64,000 nt of DNA from Trichococcus sp. (lineage in GTDB: Bacteria; Bacillota; Bacilli; Lactobacillales; Aerococcaceae). The stretch covers positions 1-64,000 of the forward strand of contig JASKKA010000003.1 in assembly GCA_030153215.1 (NCBI GenBank), written 5' to 3'. Numbering within the stretch: the stretch's first letter is position 1; the number at the start of each line of letters is the position of its first letter. The notes below the pieces were generated by a model, which was not told the DNA's origin, ran no database searches, and saw nothing but the letters and a program-made list of their open reading frames with translations. Positions 40,264-50,893 of the stretch are shown here, one piece after another. The position numbers were made by a program, and so were the translations under genes.

Positions 40264-40926
40264 CTATTTAGTTTTCTTTGTCTTGGATAGGTTGTTTCTC
40301 TGCTTATAGATTTTGATTCTTCGATAATCAAATCCTATCTCTGTCATTAATTCCTCCCAATTTTTGTTTGTTCTTTTCATGATTGTATCAACTGAAGGTA
40401 GTTTTGGGGATTGAACTAATTTTCGAAACTTTATCATTGATAAATCATCTTGTAAGTCCAAGCGGATTATTTCATTTTTTAGTTCTAACAGCAGTTCAAA
40501 ATCAGTAAAACTAGGTTTCTCATTTTTCACTTTAAAAAGAGGCCGTATATCTCCTAACCGCTTTTTAACAGTGCTAAGTGAAGGAATGTCCTTCTCTACT
40601 GATTTTTTTTCGTACATTCGCTGAGAACTTATCTTCTCACACTTAATAAAAGATTCTACTATTTCCAATAATTCTTGTTCTGACATTCTAGACCATTTTC
40701 CATAATCAGTATTTTCTTTTCCTATACTAATCAATAAATTCTCCCATGATCCATATTTTTTGTTAATGAACCACATGCTTGGTGCAGAATTTGGATTTTC
40801 TGCTAGCTTTTTCTGGTATTGACGGCTAGATTTAATTCCGTGTTTTTCGATGAATTCATTAATTGTTAAAATCAGTTTTAAATCACTTTGATTTTTCCAA
40901 ATGATACGTCCATCATTTTGCTTCAC
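40264..40926 (-). CDS. protein with homing-endonuclease-associated (HNH_repeat-like) helical repeats
   Basis: Repeated units: NSAPSMWFINKKYGSWENLLISIG / DIPSLSTVKKRLGDIRPLF / KLPSVDTIMKRTNKNWEELMTEIGF. Confidence 0.6.
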   Translation of the reverse strand: MKQNDGRIIWKNQSDLKLILTINEFIEKHGIKSSRQYQKKLAENPNSAPSMWFINKKYGSWENLLISIGKENTDYGKWSRMSEQELLEIVESFIKCEKISSQRMYEKKSVEKDIPSLSTVKKRLGDIRPLFKVKNEKPSFTDFELLLELKNEIIRLDLQDDLSMIKFRKLVQSPKLPSVDTIMKRTNKNWEELMTEIGFDYRRIKIYKQRNNLSKTKKTK

Positions 40927-41235
40927 GATAAAAACTCCTAAAATTTATTTAGATAGAAGCCTATCACATCAACTTTTTAGTAGAAAAGCACATGTTTTGC
41001 CTTTTTTGCTAATAGCTGACCCTTTAAGAAACTCGGGTTCAAAAGTTGCTAAATTCGGTAAATGTTTTGGTATTTTTCGTATTATATTTGTCGTCAAGCT
41101 GACTACTAAATTTTGCCCTATTTTGACGACACTGATAGTCAATGTCGGACAATCTAGGACAATTCGGGGGAATATGAGTGAAAAATGGTCCAAAACAGCC
41201 AAAAATGGCTAAAAACTGTGATAGAGAAAAAAGAA

Positions 41236-41261
41236 AAAGCCCTTGATATACAAGGACTTTT
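41236..41261 (-). terminator. Rho-independent terminator downstream of rplS
   Basis: Minus strand AAAAGTCCTTG-TATAT-CAAGGGCTTTTTC. Confidence 0.75.
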
Positions 41262-41296
41262 CACAGATTTCAGATTTCCAAGGAAGTTTTCCGTGT

Positions 41297-41493
41297 TTAT
41301 CTTCTGATTTCTCTGATACGAGCAGCTTTTCCGTGTAATGCGCGCAAGTAGTAAAGTTTTGCACGACGCACTTTACCGAAGCGAACGACTTCGATTTGAG
41401 CTACACGCGAACAGTGTCTCCAGGACGGAATGCAGGAATATCACTACGTAATTGCCCTTGTGTAATTGCTTCAATCAATGGTAATTGACTCAT
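41297..41493 (-). pseudogene. rplS: 50S ribosomal protein L19, internally deleted and frameshifted
   Basis: [30 protein letters not shown] then, in another frame, [34 protein letters not shown]; the middle about 50 residues of L19 are missing. Confidence 0.92.
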
Positions 41494-41650
41494 GTTTTTT
41501 TCTCCTTCCAACCGACATTCATACACAATCATTCTGCACAGCGGAATATCGTTTTATCGAGCAGTCTCTCTGCTCACCTGTAGAATTCTACCACAATAAT
41601 TTTGACGTGTAAAGTATTTTTCATTTACATTGTTTGAATTTCAGGGCGCG

Positions 41651-42406
41651 TTATTGCACTTGCTCGTCAGCCTTTTCTTCCAGGAATATCTCATCCAACC
41701 ACGCTTGCTGTTTTTTCGACAAGGTAATCTTTTTCAGCATTTCTGGACGCCTCAGCCAAGTTTTGCGCAAAGATTCCTTTTCTTGCCAGTCAGCAATTTT
41801 TTGGTGGTTGCCGCTGAAAAGCACTTCAGGAACGACATCTCCGCGGAAATCGCGCGGTCGCGTATACTGGGGATGCTCGAGCAGGCCCGTCGAAAAAGAA
41901 TCGGTCTTGTTCGACTGTTCATTCCCTAACACCGCCGGCAATAACCGGACCGTCGCATCAATCATGACCATCGCGCCCAGTTCGCCGCCGGTCAAAACAT
42001 AATCCCCGATCGAGATTTCGTCCGTCACATGTTGCTTGATACGCTCATCGAATCCCTCGTAATGGCCGCAGATGAAGACAAGGTGCTCTTCCTCGGCGAA
42101 TTCCTCAGCCAGTTCCTGATTGAAGGTTTTTCCGGATGGATCCAAAAGAACGATTCTTTTTTTTGTTTCGGGCGAATGGACCTCGATGTCCGTCAGCGCG
42201 TCCACTATCGGTTGCGCGCGCAACAGCATGCCCGCCCCACCGCCGAAAGGATAATCATCGACGGAATTGTGTTTGTTTTCGGAATAATCGCGGAAGTTCG
42301 TGCAAGTGATTGAAACACGACCGCTCTCGATCGCTTTTCCGATGATCGATTCGGACATCGGGCCTTCGAACATCGCCGGAAACAACGTCAATACATCTAT
42401 CTTCAT
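41651..42406 (-). CDS. trmD: tRNA (guanine37-N1)-methyltransferase
   Basis: [25 protein letters not shown]...[51 protein letters not shown]; start 42406. Confidence 0.97.
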   Translation of the reverse strand: MKIDVLTLFPAMFEGPMSESIIGKAIESGRVSITCTNFRDYSENKHNSVDDYPFGGGAGMLLRAQPIVDALTDIEVHSPETKKRIVLLDPSGKTFNQELAEEFAEEEHLVFICGHYEGFDERIKQHVTDEISIGDYVLTGGELGAMVMIDATVRLLPAVLGNEQSNKTDSFSTGLLEHPQYTRPRDFRGDVVPEVLFSGNHQKIADWQEKESLRKTWLRRPEMLKKITLSKKQQAWLDEIFLEEKADEQVQ

Positions 42407-42921
42407 CAGTCCATCATTCCTTCTAGCACGTGGATTGTCACCTGTTGTTCTTCCAGGGATACCTTCTCGACTACAGAAGCGATATAAGGCACCAACAGAT
42501 CTTTTTGGCCCGGTCTGGAAACAACCCAAACATCATTGGCCCCAAGCGGCAAAATTTCTTTGATGGTCCCCAATTTTTCGCCGGCATCACTGACGACAGA
42601 CAATCCGATGATTTCATGATAATAGAACTCATGATCCGATAGGTCCTCCAACTGCGATTCCGAAACTTTTAGGGTTCCCCCTTTGAACGGCTCGACTTCT
42701 TCGATCCGGTTATAGCCCTCGAATGTCAGCATGTTGAAATTCTTGTGCACCCGGTGGCTGGCAACCTTTAACGTGATCGGCTCGCTGTTATCGCGGAACA
42801 GGTAAAGCGTAGCCCCTTTTTTGTAACGTTCATCCGCAAAGTCAGTGCTCGAAATAACACGCACCTCACCCTTTAGTCCTTGCGTATTCACAACTTTTCC
42901 GACATCATAAAATTTATCCAT
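42406..42921 (-). CDS. rimM: 16S rRNA processing protein RimM
   Basis: [28 protein letters not shown]...[13 protein letters not shown]. Confidence 0.95.
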   Translation of the reverse strand: MDKFYDVGKVVNTQGLKGEVRVISSTDFADERYKKGATLYLFRDNSEPITLKVASHRVHKNFNMLTFEGYNRIEEVEPFKGGTLKVSESQLEDLSDHEFYYHEIIGLSVVSDAGEKLGTIKEILPLGANDVWVVSRPGQKDLLVPYIASVVEKVSLEEQQVTIHVLEGMMD

Positions 42922-43079
42922 TTTTCACCTCTCCTTACTGAATCGTCCTGCAAAAAAATCTGTACATAATAAAATAGAAGGGATAATTGCTACAATTGTA
43001 TCATCATCCGCTTCTATCTATTCGCTATTAAGTTAGGCATCCACTGAGTGGAAAAGACCGGACCCGCAATCGGAGCGGA

Positions 43080-43325
43080 TTATTCGGCCCCTTCGATTAC
43101 AAGGCGGACACGTTTTGTGCCTTTGGTTCTGACACTGTATACAATTGTACGGATCGCTCTGGCGACACGTCCCTGTTTCCCGATCACACGGCCGACATCT
43201 TCGGCATCAAGATGCAAGTGATATTCCATGAACTCACTTGTCTCTTTGATTTCGATGGACATCTTGTCATCATGGACGATCAAAGGTTTGACAATTGTCA
43301 GGATTAAATCTGAAATTTCAGGCAT
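43080..43325 (-). CDS. khpA: KH-domain RNA-binding protein
   Basis: LHLDAEDVGRVIGKQGRVARAIRTIV; position downstream of rpsP. Confidence 0.92.
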   Translation of the reverse strand: MPEISDLILTIVKPLIVHDDKMSIEIKETSEFMEYHLHLDAEDVGRVIGKQGRVARAIRTIVYSVRTKGTKRVRLVIEGAE

Positions 43326-43338
43326 TTAAACCACCCTT

Positions 43339-43611
43339 TTATTTAGCTAACTTAGAGTCGTGGAATTTTTTCATAATACCTTGTTGAGAAAGTAAGTTAC
43401 GAACTGTATCAGAAGGTTGTGCACCCTCAGCTAACCATTTCAAAACCAACTCTTCGTCAAATTTAACTTCAGCTGGTTCAACAACTGGATTGTATGTACC
43501 TACTTTTTCGATGAAACGTCCATCACGTGGAGAACGTGAATCAGCTACAACGACGCGGTAAAACGGGTTTCTTTTAGAACCCATACGTTTTAAACGAATT
43601 TTAACTGCCAT
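43339..43611 (-). CDS. rpsP: 30S ribosomal protein S16
   Basis: [42 protein letters not shown]. Confidence 0.98.
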   Translation of the reverse strand: MAVKIRLKRMGSKRNPFYRVVVADSRSPRDGRFIEKVGTYNPVVEPAEVKFDEELVLKWLAEGAQPSDTVRNLLSQQGIMKKFHDSKLAK

Positions 43612-43703
43612 TTATATAACACCTCCATATATCTATATCTCACATTTTTATATATTACCAGTTTTCATTTTAGTTGTAAAGTATTTTTTCTTTACACTAC
43701 CTA

Positions 43704-45125
43704 TTATTTTTTCTTTTTCTTCTTTTTGTTCATCCGTCTGGCCATCTGCTGCATGGCAAGTTTACCCATCTTGCCTTTCGGGCCTTGACCAAGCAGACCT
43801 TCCATCCCTGCAAAATTGCCTTTGGACATCTTGTTCATCATATCTCTGGATTCGTTGAACTGCTTGATCAGACGGTTGACTTCCGCTAATGTTCTTGCGG
43901 AACCTTTCGCAATCCTTCTGCGCCTGCTTTGGGACAGAAGCTCAGGGTTTTCGCGTTCAGCGGGCGTCATCGACAGCACGATCGCTTTCATGTGGGCGAC
44001 ATCTTTAGGATCGATCTTCATTTGATCCAGTCCCGGAACATTGCTCATGCCCGGTATCATCTTCAGAAGGTCCTCAAGCGGCCCCATGTTGGTGACCTGA
44101 TCCATCTGATCGATGAAATCATTGAAATTGAAGGTGTTTTCGCGTATTTTTGCGGCCATTTCCGCTGCCTTAGTCTCATCAAAATCTTGTTGTGCGCGTT
44201 CGATCAACGTCATCAGATCGCCCATGCCCAGGATTCTGGAAGACATGCGTTCAGGGTAGAATGGTTCAAAATCTTCCAATTTTTCGCCTTGACCCGTAAA
44301 TTTGATCGGCTTTCCGGTTACGGAACGGATGGACAACGCAGCCCCTCCGCGCGTGTCCCCATCCAGTTTGGTAAGGATGACACCGGTTATGCCGAGCTGT
44401 TCATTGAAGGATTGTGCCACGTTTACGGCGTCTTGCCCCGTCATGGCGTCCACCGTAAACAGAATCTCGGTAGGATTGACTGCAGCTTTGATGTTCTTCA
44501 GCTCTGTCATCAATACTTCATCCACGTGCAGACGTCCCGCCGTATCGATGATGACCAGATCGCGGCCATCGAGTTTGGCCTGTTCAACGGCTTGTTTCGC
44601 TATGTCCACCGGATTTGCCTCGGTTCCCAATGCATACACCGGGAAATCCAATTGTTTACCCAAAGTCTGCAACTGATTGATGGCCGCTGGACGATAGACG
44701 TCGGCGGCTACCAGCATTGGGCGTTTGTTTTCTTTTTTCTTCATGTAGTTGGCAAGTTTCCCGGCAGTCGTTGTCTTACCGGCACCCTGCAGGCCGACCA
44801 TCATTACAACGGTCGGTGGCTTGGCGGAAAATTGGAATGGTTCTTGCTGCCCGCCCATCAATTCCGTCAGCTCTTCGTTGACGATTTTGATGACTTGTTG
44901 TGTCGGCGAAAGCGACTCGAGCACGTCGGAACCCAACGCCCGTTCGTTCACTTTTTTAACGAATTCTTTAACGACTTTAAAATTCACGTCGGCTTCCAGC
45001 AAAGCCAGACGTACTTCACGCATCATTTCCTTCAGATCGGCTTCCGTGATTTTGCCTTTTTTGCCGATTTTGGTCATCGCGCCTTGGAGACGCTCGGACA
45101 ACCCTTCAAATGCCATATTTGCCAC
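43704..45125 (-). CDS. ffh: signal recognition particle protein Ffh
   Basis: MVGLQGAGKTTTAGKLA; DTAGRLHVDE; TKLDGDTRGGAALSI; C-terminal M domain. Confidence 0.97.
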   Translation of the reverse strand: MANMAFEGLSERLQGAMTKIGKKGKITEADLKEMMREVRLALLEADVNFKVVKEFVKKVNERALGSDVLESLSPTQQVIKIVNEELTELMGGQQEPFQFSAKPPTVVMMVGLQGAGKTTTAGKLANYMKKKENKRPMLVAADVYRPAAINQLQTLGKQLDFPVYALGTEANPVDIAKQAVEQAKLDGRDLVIIDTAGRLHVDEVLMTELKNIKAAVNPTEILFTVDAMTGQDAVNVAQSFNEQLGITGVILTKLDGDTRGGAALSIRSVTGKPIKFTGQGEKLEDFEPFYPERMSSRILGMGDLMTLIERAQQDFDETKAAEMAAKIRENTFNFNDFIDQMDQVTNMGPLEDLLKMIPGMSNVPGLDQMKIDPKDVAHMKAIVLSMTPAERENPELLSQSRRRRIAKGSARTLAEVNRLIKQFNESRDMMNKMSKGNFAGMEGLLGQGPKGKMGKLAMQQMARRMNKKKKKKK

Positions 45126-45136
45126 TTCCTTACTGT

Positions 45137-45484
45137 TTATTCGTCTTTGTCATCCAGTTCTTCCAGATTGTTTATCAAGCTCTGTAAAGTTCTGTCTGCG
45201 GGATAGGTTTCTTCGGCGTAATTCGCCAGTTCGTCCAACTTTTTATTTCGGAGGCTATAGTTTTGCGCCAATTTCAACTTCTGCTCATAATCCATCAGAA
45301 TCTTTTCGGTGCGCTTGATGTTGTCGTACACCGCCTGCCTGCTGACCTCGAATTCTTCAGCGATTTCGCCTAACGAATAGTCATCGCCATAATACAAAGA
45401 AAGATAACCTTTCTGTTTGTTCGTCAACAGAACATTATAGAATTCATAAAGAGTATTCATATTATTGGTTTTTTCCAGTTCCAT
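45137..45484 (-). CDS. ylxM: YlxM family DNA-binding protein
   Basis: [52 protein letters not shown]; upstream of ffh. Confidence 0.93.
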   Translation of the reverse strand: MELEKTNNMNTLYEFYNVLLTNKQKGYLSLYYGDDYSLGEIAEEFEVSRQAVYDNIKRTEKILMDYEQKLKLAQNYSLRNKKLDELANYAEETYPADRTLQSLINNLEELDDKDE

Positions 45485-45705
45485 CAGAATACCTTCCTTC
45501 TCGTACGGATTGTCAAGAAAAAATCTTTACACTTCATTAGATTACCGATTTTGCCAAACTTAGTCAACCACAAATTGTACCGCGGTCTTACTGCCGCAAC
45601 AAAAGTAAGGTCAGGCCGGCAATCGCATCGGGATTGTCGGCCTGACCAGGCTTATGTCGCCTTTTGCTATGAAACGTGCCTAAGCCGGCGGGACAACCCG
45701 CTTGC

Positions 45706-46719
45706 CTATTTTTTCTCTAGCAGATCCTTTACGAGTCCATAGATGTATTGTTCCGGATCGAAGGCCTGCAGATCATCCAGGCCTTCGCCCAAACCCACAA
45801 ATTTGACGGGTATATCCAATTCCTGACGGATCGCTAGGATGACGCCGCCTTTCGCCGTGCCATCCAATTTCGTCAGGATCAGGCCGGTGACATCTGTCGT
45901 TTCTTTGAATTGTTTCGCTTGGATCAAAGCGTTCTGTCCCGTCGTGGCATCCAGCACCAACAACGTTTCGGTTGCGCCGCCGGGGATTTCCCTGGCAATG
46001 ATCCGATTGATTTTCTCCAATTCCTTCATCAGGTTCACTTTGTTCTGGAGTCTTCCGGCAGTGTCGATCAGGAGATAGTCGTACTTTTCTTCTTTGGCTT
46101 GCTTCAAGGCATCATATACGACGGAAGCCGGATCACTTTTTGCGTCGCTGGTCACGACCGGAACGCCTACACGTTCGCCCCAAACTTCCAGCTGTTCGAT
46201 TGCGCCAGCCCGGAAAGTATCTCCGGCCGCCAACAAGACCTTATTCCCTTTATTCTTCAACTGATGAGCATATTTGCCGATGGTCGTCGTTTTCCCCACC
46301 CCGTTTACACCCACAAACAGGATGACGGTCGGCCCGTTCTCATTTGTTTTGATGGTAGGCAATTCCGTCTGGCCTTTTTCATAGATTTCGACCATTTTTT
46401 CGATGATTACATTCTTCACTTGTTCCCCTGTGCGCACGTTCTTCATTTTGACTTCATCACGCAGCACATCCGACAGTGCTAGCGTCATATCAAACCCGAC
46501 GTCTGCGGAAATCAGTGTTTCCTCCAAATCGTCAAAGAATTCTTCATCCACTTCTCTGAAGCCGGCGAACAGTTCATTCATCTTCTCGGAAAAGCTTTTG
46601 CGTGTCTTCTCCATGCCTTTGTCGAATTTATCGATGACAATCTTAGTTTCTTCGGTTACCGGTGTCTGAACGACATCTTCACCTGTAAATGCACGTTTTA
46701 TGCGATCAAATAATCCCAT
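45706..46719 (-). CDS. ftsY: signal recognition particle receptor FtsY
   Basis: MGLFDRIKRAFTG...FVGVNGVGKTTTIGKYAHQLKNKGNKVLLAAGDTFRAGAIEQL. Confidence 0.96.
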   Translation of the reverse strand: MGLFDRIKRAFTGEDVVQTPVTEETKIVIDKFDKGMEKTRKSFSEKMNELFAGFREVDEEFFDDLEETLISADVGFDMTLALSDVLRDEVKMKNVRTGEQVKNVIIEKMVEIYEKGQTELPTIKTNENGPTVILFVGVNGVGKTTTIGKYAHQLKNKGNKVLLAAGDTFRAGAIEQLEVWGERVGVPVVTSDAKSDPASVVYDALKQAKEEKYDYLLIDTAGRLQNKVNLMKELEKINRIIAREIPGGATETLLVLDATTGQNALIQAKQFKETTDVTGLILTKLDGTAKGGVILAIRQELDIPVKFVGLGEGLDDLQAFDPEQYIYGLVKDLLEKK

Positions 46720-46751
46720 CTGAACACTTCCTCTCTTATGCCAGGCTGTCT

Positions 46752-47564
46752 TTACGCAAAGACGAACGTTTCGATAGCGTGTGCGACGCCATCTTCTGCG
46801 TTTGTCTTCGTGACGAAACTCGCCCGTTCCTTGATTTTGTCGGGAGCGTTGCCCATCGCGACACTTACGCCCGCAAAATCCAGCATCGCCAAATCATTCT
46901 CCTCATCCCCGCAAGCCATCACCTCATCGGCAGTGAACCCCAAGTGATCGCACAAAGCCGCTATCCCGTTGCCTTTATCGACTTCAGGATGCATGACTTC
47001 AAACAGAAGCGGACGTGATTTCATCATCGAATATCTACTGTAGAAGTCCGCTGGTATTTTGGCGATCGCTTCATCCAAGACAGCAGGAGCAATGCAGAAA
47101 ACAACCTTATTGAATGCATGTTGTTCCTGAAAATCTTCAATCTTTTTCTCAATGAACGGCAAGCTCGAACTCTGCAGGCTCTTATACAAGGACTCCCTGC
47201 CTTCCGGGTATTCCGGTTCGTATACGAATTCCAGGTCCAGCATGTTCATCGGGATATTCAGTTCCTTGCTCAAATCATAGAGTTCCACGATCTGACCGTA
47301 ATTCAGTACCTTTTGGGAAATGATTTCCGATGTCTTATTTTTTTGGACCAAGCCACCGTTGTAGGTGATGGAGTAATCTTCTGCTTGAAGCAGGTCCAGT
47401 TCATCCACGTAAGCCTTGATGCCCATGAGTGGACGTCCTGTGCACAGGACGATCTTTACGCCGGCTTCCCTGGCGCGGTGGATGGCTTGCTTGTTCGCTT
47501 CGCTGATTTCTTTGTCTGGATTCAGCAAGGTGCCATCCAAGTCGAGTGCTATCAATTTAATCAT
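46752..47564 (-). CDS. Cof-type HAD-family hydrolase
   Basis: MIKLIALDLDGTLLNPDKEISEAN...ACGDEENDLAMLDFAGVSVAMGNA. Confidence 0.93.
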   Translation of the reverse strand: MIKLIALDLDGTLLNPDKEISEANKQAIHRAREAGVKIVLCTGRPLMGIKAYVDELDLLQAEDYSITYNGGLVQKNKTSEIISQKVLNYGQIVELYDLSKELNIPMNMLDLEFVYEPEYPEGRESLYKSLQSSSLPFIEKKIEDFQEQHAFNKVVFCIAPAVLDEAIAKIPADFYSRYSMMKSRPLLFEVMHPEVDKGNGIAALCDHLGFTADEVMACGDEENDLAMLDFAGVSVAMGNAPDKIKERASFVTKTNAEDGVAHAIETFVFA

Positions 47565-47578
47565 TTATCTTCATCCCC

Positions 47579-50500
47579 TTAACCTATGTCTTCATAATCT
47601 TCAAATTTGACTGATGCCAAACGGGAAACCCCGGAATCCTGCATGGTCACACCGTACAATGCATCCGCTTCTTCCATCGTTCCCTTGCGATGGGTGATCA
47701 CGATGAACTGTGTCAATTCGGTCGATGCGGCCAAGTATTTTCCGAAGCGGGATACATTCGCCTCATCCAAGGCAGCCTCCACTTCATCCAAGATGCAGAA
47801 CGGCACCGGTTTGACCTCGATGATGGCGAACAGAAGTGCAATCGCAGTGAATGCTTTTTCCCCTCCTAATTTCGGGAAGGTTTTTTCGAATTGCTTTTTG
47901 ATCTGGATGAAAGTCTCCTTGAAACGCAACCGGACTTCATCGTCCATTTCGTTCATCGTATTCAGGAGATTCCCTCGGGCAGAAAGCAGATCCGTTTGCT
48001 GTTCCGAAAGGAAAATGAATCTTTCGGAAATGCGATCATATTCCTCAATCGCCCCCATATTGATCGGACCCAACTCCTCGATGTCTTTTTTCAGCTTTTT
48101 AACTTGTCGGGCTGCCTCTTCGGGCTCTTGGGTCAAGTGATGGTCTTGTTTCGCAGCTTCGAAGCTGAGACCGTACTCCTCGCTCAAGTGCGCAAGGTGG
48201 TGGTCGATGGCGATTTCGTAGCGTCCAGCGTTTGTCTCCAGTTTGGCGTGCTCACTCCATAGTTTTTGGAGGTTTTTATTTTTTTCGTTCTGTTCGGTTT
48301 CCTGAAGAGCACGATTTTGTTCGGTTTGTTTTTTTTGCTCCCGCAACTGCCTTAACTCTGCGTCAAATCTAACTTTTTCTCCACTGGCGGACTTCAACTG
48401 CGCTGTAATTTCCTGGATGGTCAGCGTCTCAGCTGAACGTCCTGAAGCAGTTTCAAGCGCTCTTCTTCATTCAGGCTGGATTCCGCAATATCCTTCTGAA
48501 GCTGGTCGATTTCATTGTTGAGGATCAACAAATTCCGCTGGGCTTGAGCCAGTCGCGTTTGTCTGTCCTCTTTTTCTTCATAAAACATGCGCTTTTCATA
48601 TTCGTGAGCAGCTGTTTCTTTTTCTTTTGTCGCAATTTCAGCTGTCACTTGTTGTAAGGAAGCTTCTCTTTGCTGCAATTCGAACTGTTTGATTGTCGCT
48701 TTTTGGCGTTTGTCATCCAATTCTTCCTGCAGACTTTGTTGCTGCAGTGACCATTTCTCTTGTTCCCGTTTCAGCTGATTGTGTTGGACGGATAACTGTT
48801 GTACATATTCGGTCAACTTGTTCAAATTGTTTTTACGGGCCAATAAGGATGCTTCTTGCTGACGCCTCGTCGCGCCACCCGTCATCGATCCGCCCGCGTG
48901 GATGACATCCCCTTCGAGCGTTACGATCCGATAGCGACTCTGCAATTTTTTGGAAATCTGCAGGCCTTCCTGAATGTTTGATGCGACGATTGTCGTCCCC
49001 AGCAGACTGCTGACGATTGCGCTGTACATTTCCTCATGCCCGACCAGCTCATTCGCGATGCCGATATATCCCGGACTGTTTGCCAGTGTCGCCCTTGCAG
49101 TGGCTGGCAAAGTCTTGCCTTGGATGACTGACATCGGAAGAAATGTGGCGCGCCCGAGGTGTTGAGCTTTTAGAATGCCGATGCATTGGGAAGCGGTGCG
49201 CTCATCCGCCACCACGATATGTTGCATCGTGGCTCCCAGCGCGATTTCGATGGCTAAAGTATATTTTTCGGGAACTTGGATCAATTCAGCAACGGGACCA
49301 CGAATACCTGGAACGCTTTCTCTACGCCTCAGCATTTCCTTTACGCCTTGATAATAGCTGGCATAGCTGTCATCAAGCTCCTGCTGGCTCTCTCTACGCG
49401 CTTCCGCCTGTTGCAGATTTCTGGTTACGCTATCCAGCTCTGCGTTCAGTTTTTGGAGCTTTGAAACAAGCTGAAAGCTGTTTTGTTTGCAAACCTGGAG
49501 TTCCGATTCCATAGTGGCATGCTCTTCAACAAACTGAACGTATTCCTCATTCAATGATTGCTGTTTCGCTTTCAACTGGCGCAGAATCTTCCTGAGCTCG
49601 TCTCCCTTCGAAAGGAAACGCTGCTCCTGTTCCATGGCGAGCGTCATTTCTTTTTCAAGATGGACGGTTGTGTTCCGGTTGCTGGATTGTTCCTGCAGCC
49701 TGTTGATGTAATCGTTCCGTAGTTGCTGGACAAGCTCCGCCTTATTTTGCGTCAGTTGTGCTTCTTTTTCGGAAAGACTCGCTCTTTTTTCCGAAAGTTC
49801 TTTCCTGGCTTCCACTTTCGCTGCGAGTTCGGTCCGCAATACCGTCAGATTGGTTTTTTCCGTCTTGATCAGCGCCTCTTTCTCAGCGATGATCCGAGCC
49901 TGCTCTTCTTGGTTCTTAGATGAGTACATCGCTCGTTGCTGGAAAATTTGCTTTTGGCCTTCCAACTGTTCCAATTTCTGGATGACAGTGACATAGCCGT
50001 TCTGCAGTGCTTCCAACTGTTCGTCGCAAACATCCACCTTTTGCTTCAGGTCCTGCAGGGCAGCCTGTGTGCCGGCAAGGGACCGTTCTTCCGTACTGAT
50101 TTTTCGGTCATATTCGGCCAGTTCGCGTTTGCTCACTTGCCACTGCGCGTTCAGCCTCTCTATTTCAAAAGCGGTCAAAGCAATTTCGATTTCGCTCAGT
50201 AATGCTTTTTTATCCTTGTAAGCCAACGCCGTTTTCCGCTGGATTTCCAGTGGAGCGAGTTGGCTATTGATCTCATGCAGGATATCCTCAATCCGGTTCA
50301 GATGTTCTTCCGTTTGGGACAGCTTGCGTTCAGCGCTCGTTTTGCGGTTCTTGTATCTGGCTACCCCAGCAGCCTCTTCAAGGATGATCCTTCTGTCCTC
50401 GGGTTTATTCTGAAAAATTTGTTCAACTTTCCCTTGCGAAATCATCGAAAAAGAATCTTTTCCGATGCCCGAATCCATCAACAATTCCGTTATGTCTTTC

Positions 50501-50871
50501 AAGCGGCATGGCTTTTTGTTGATGAAGCAATCGCTGTCGCCATTGCGGTTGTATCTCCTGGTGATGCTGACTTCGCTGAATTCCAGCGGGAGGAATCCGT
50601 CCTCGTTGTTCAGGATGAGGGTCACTTCGGCAATGTTGACAGGCTTGCGGGTCTGCGACCCCGCAAAAACGATATCATCCATTTTTTTACCACGCAGATT
50701 TTTTGCGGATTGTTCTCCCAAGACCCAGCGGACAGCTTCCGAAAGATTGCTCTTGCCGCTTCCGTTCGGCCCTACTACCGCTGTCACCCCTTCATCAAAT
50801 TCGATTACGGTTTTGTCGGCGAATGATTTGAAACCCGACATTTCTATTCTTTCAAGATGCAAAGATAACAT
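47579..50871 (-). pseudogene. smc: chromosome segregation ATPase SMC, split and internally deleted
   Basis: N-ORF 48421..50871 (FKSFADKTVIEFDEGVTAVVGPNGSGKSNLSEAVRWVLGEQ) and C-ORF 47579..48397 (ILDEVEAALDEANVSRFGKYL). Frame break at about 48430 and loss of the segment before GGEKAFTAIALLF. Confidence 0.92.
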
Positions 50872-50893
50872 CCTTTCCGGTGAAACTTGCTTT

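Larger units (their letters stand above)
20163..41212 (-). mobile_element. Tn916/ICEBs1-type integrative-conjugative element module (boundaries not defined; integrase not found)
   Basis: Collinear with the Tn916 conjugation genes: DUF961 x2, TcpA/FtsK, oriT, relaxase, small TM protein, ArdA, TcpE, VirB4-like ATPase, TcpH-like TM protein, NlpC/P60, TcpC-like. Confidence 0.88.

Noticed and set aside
40969-41202. 77-aa minus-strand ORF upstream of the HNH-repeat gene
   Set aside because: Overlaps repeats and promoter-like sequence, no recognisable motif, weak start context.
43704-43760. Lysine-rich Ffh C-terminal tail (KKKKKKK) as low-complexity error
   Set aside because: Basic tails are common in Ffh; the frame is otherwise intact.
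43929-45206. 425-aa plus-strand ORF antisense to ffh
   Set aside because: High-GC antisense open frame; composition (His/Phe/Gln/Arg rich) typical of a shadow ORF, and ffh is unmistakable on the other strand.
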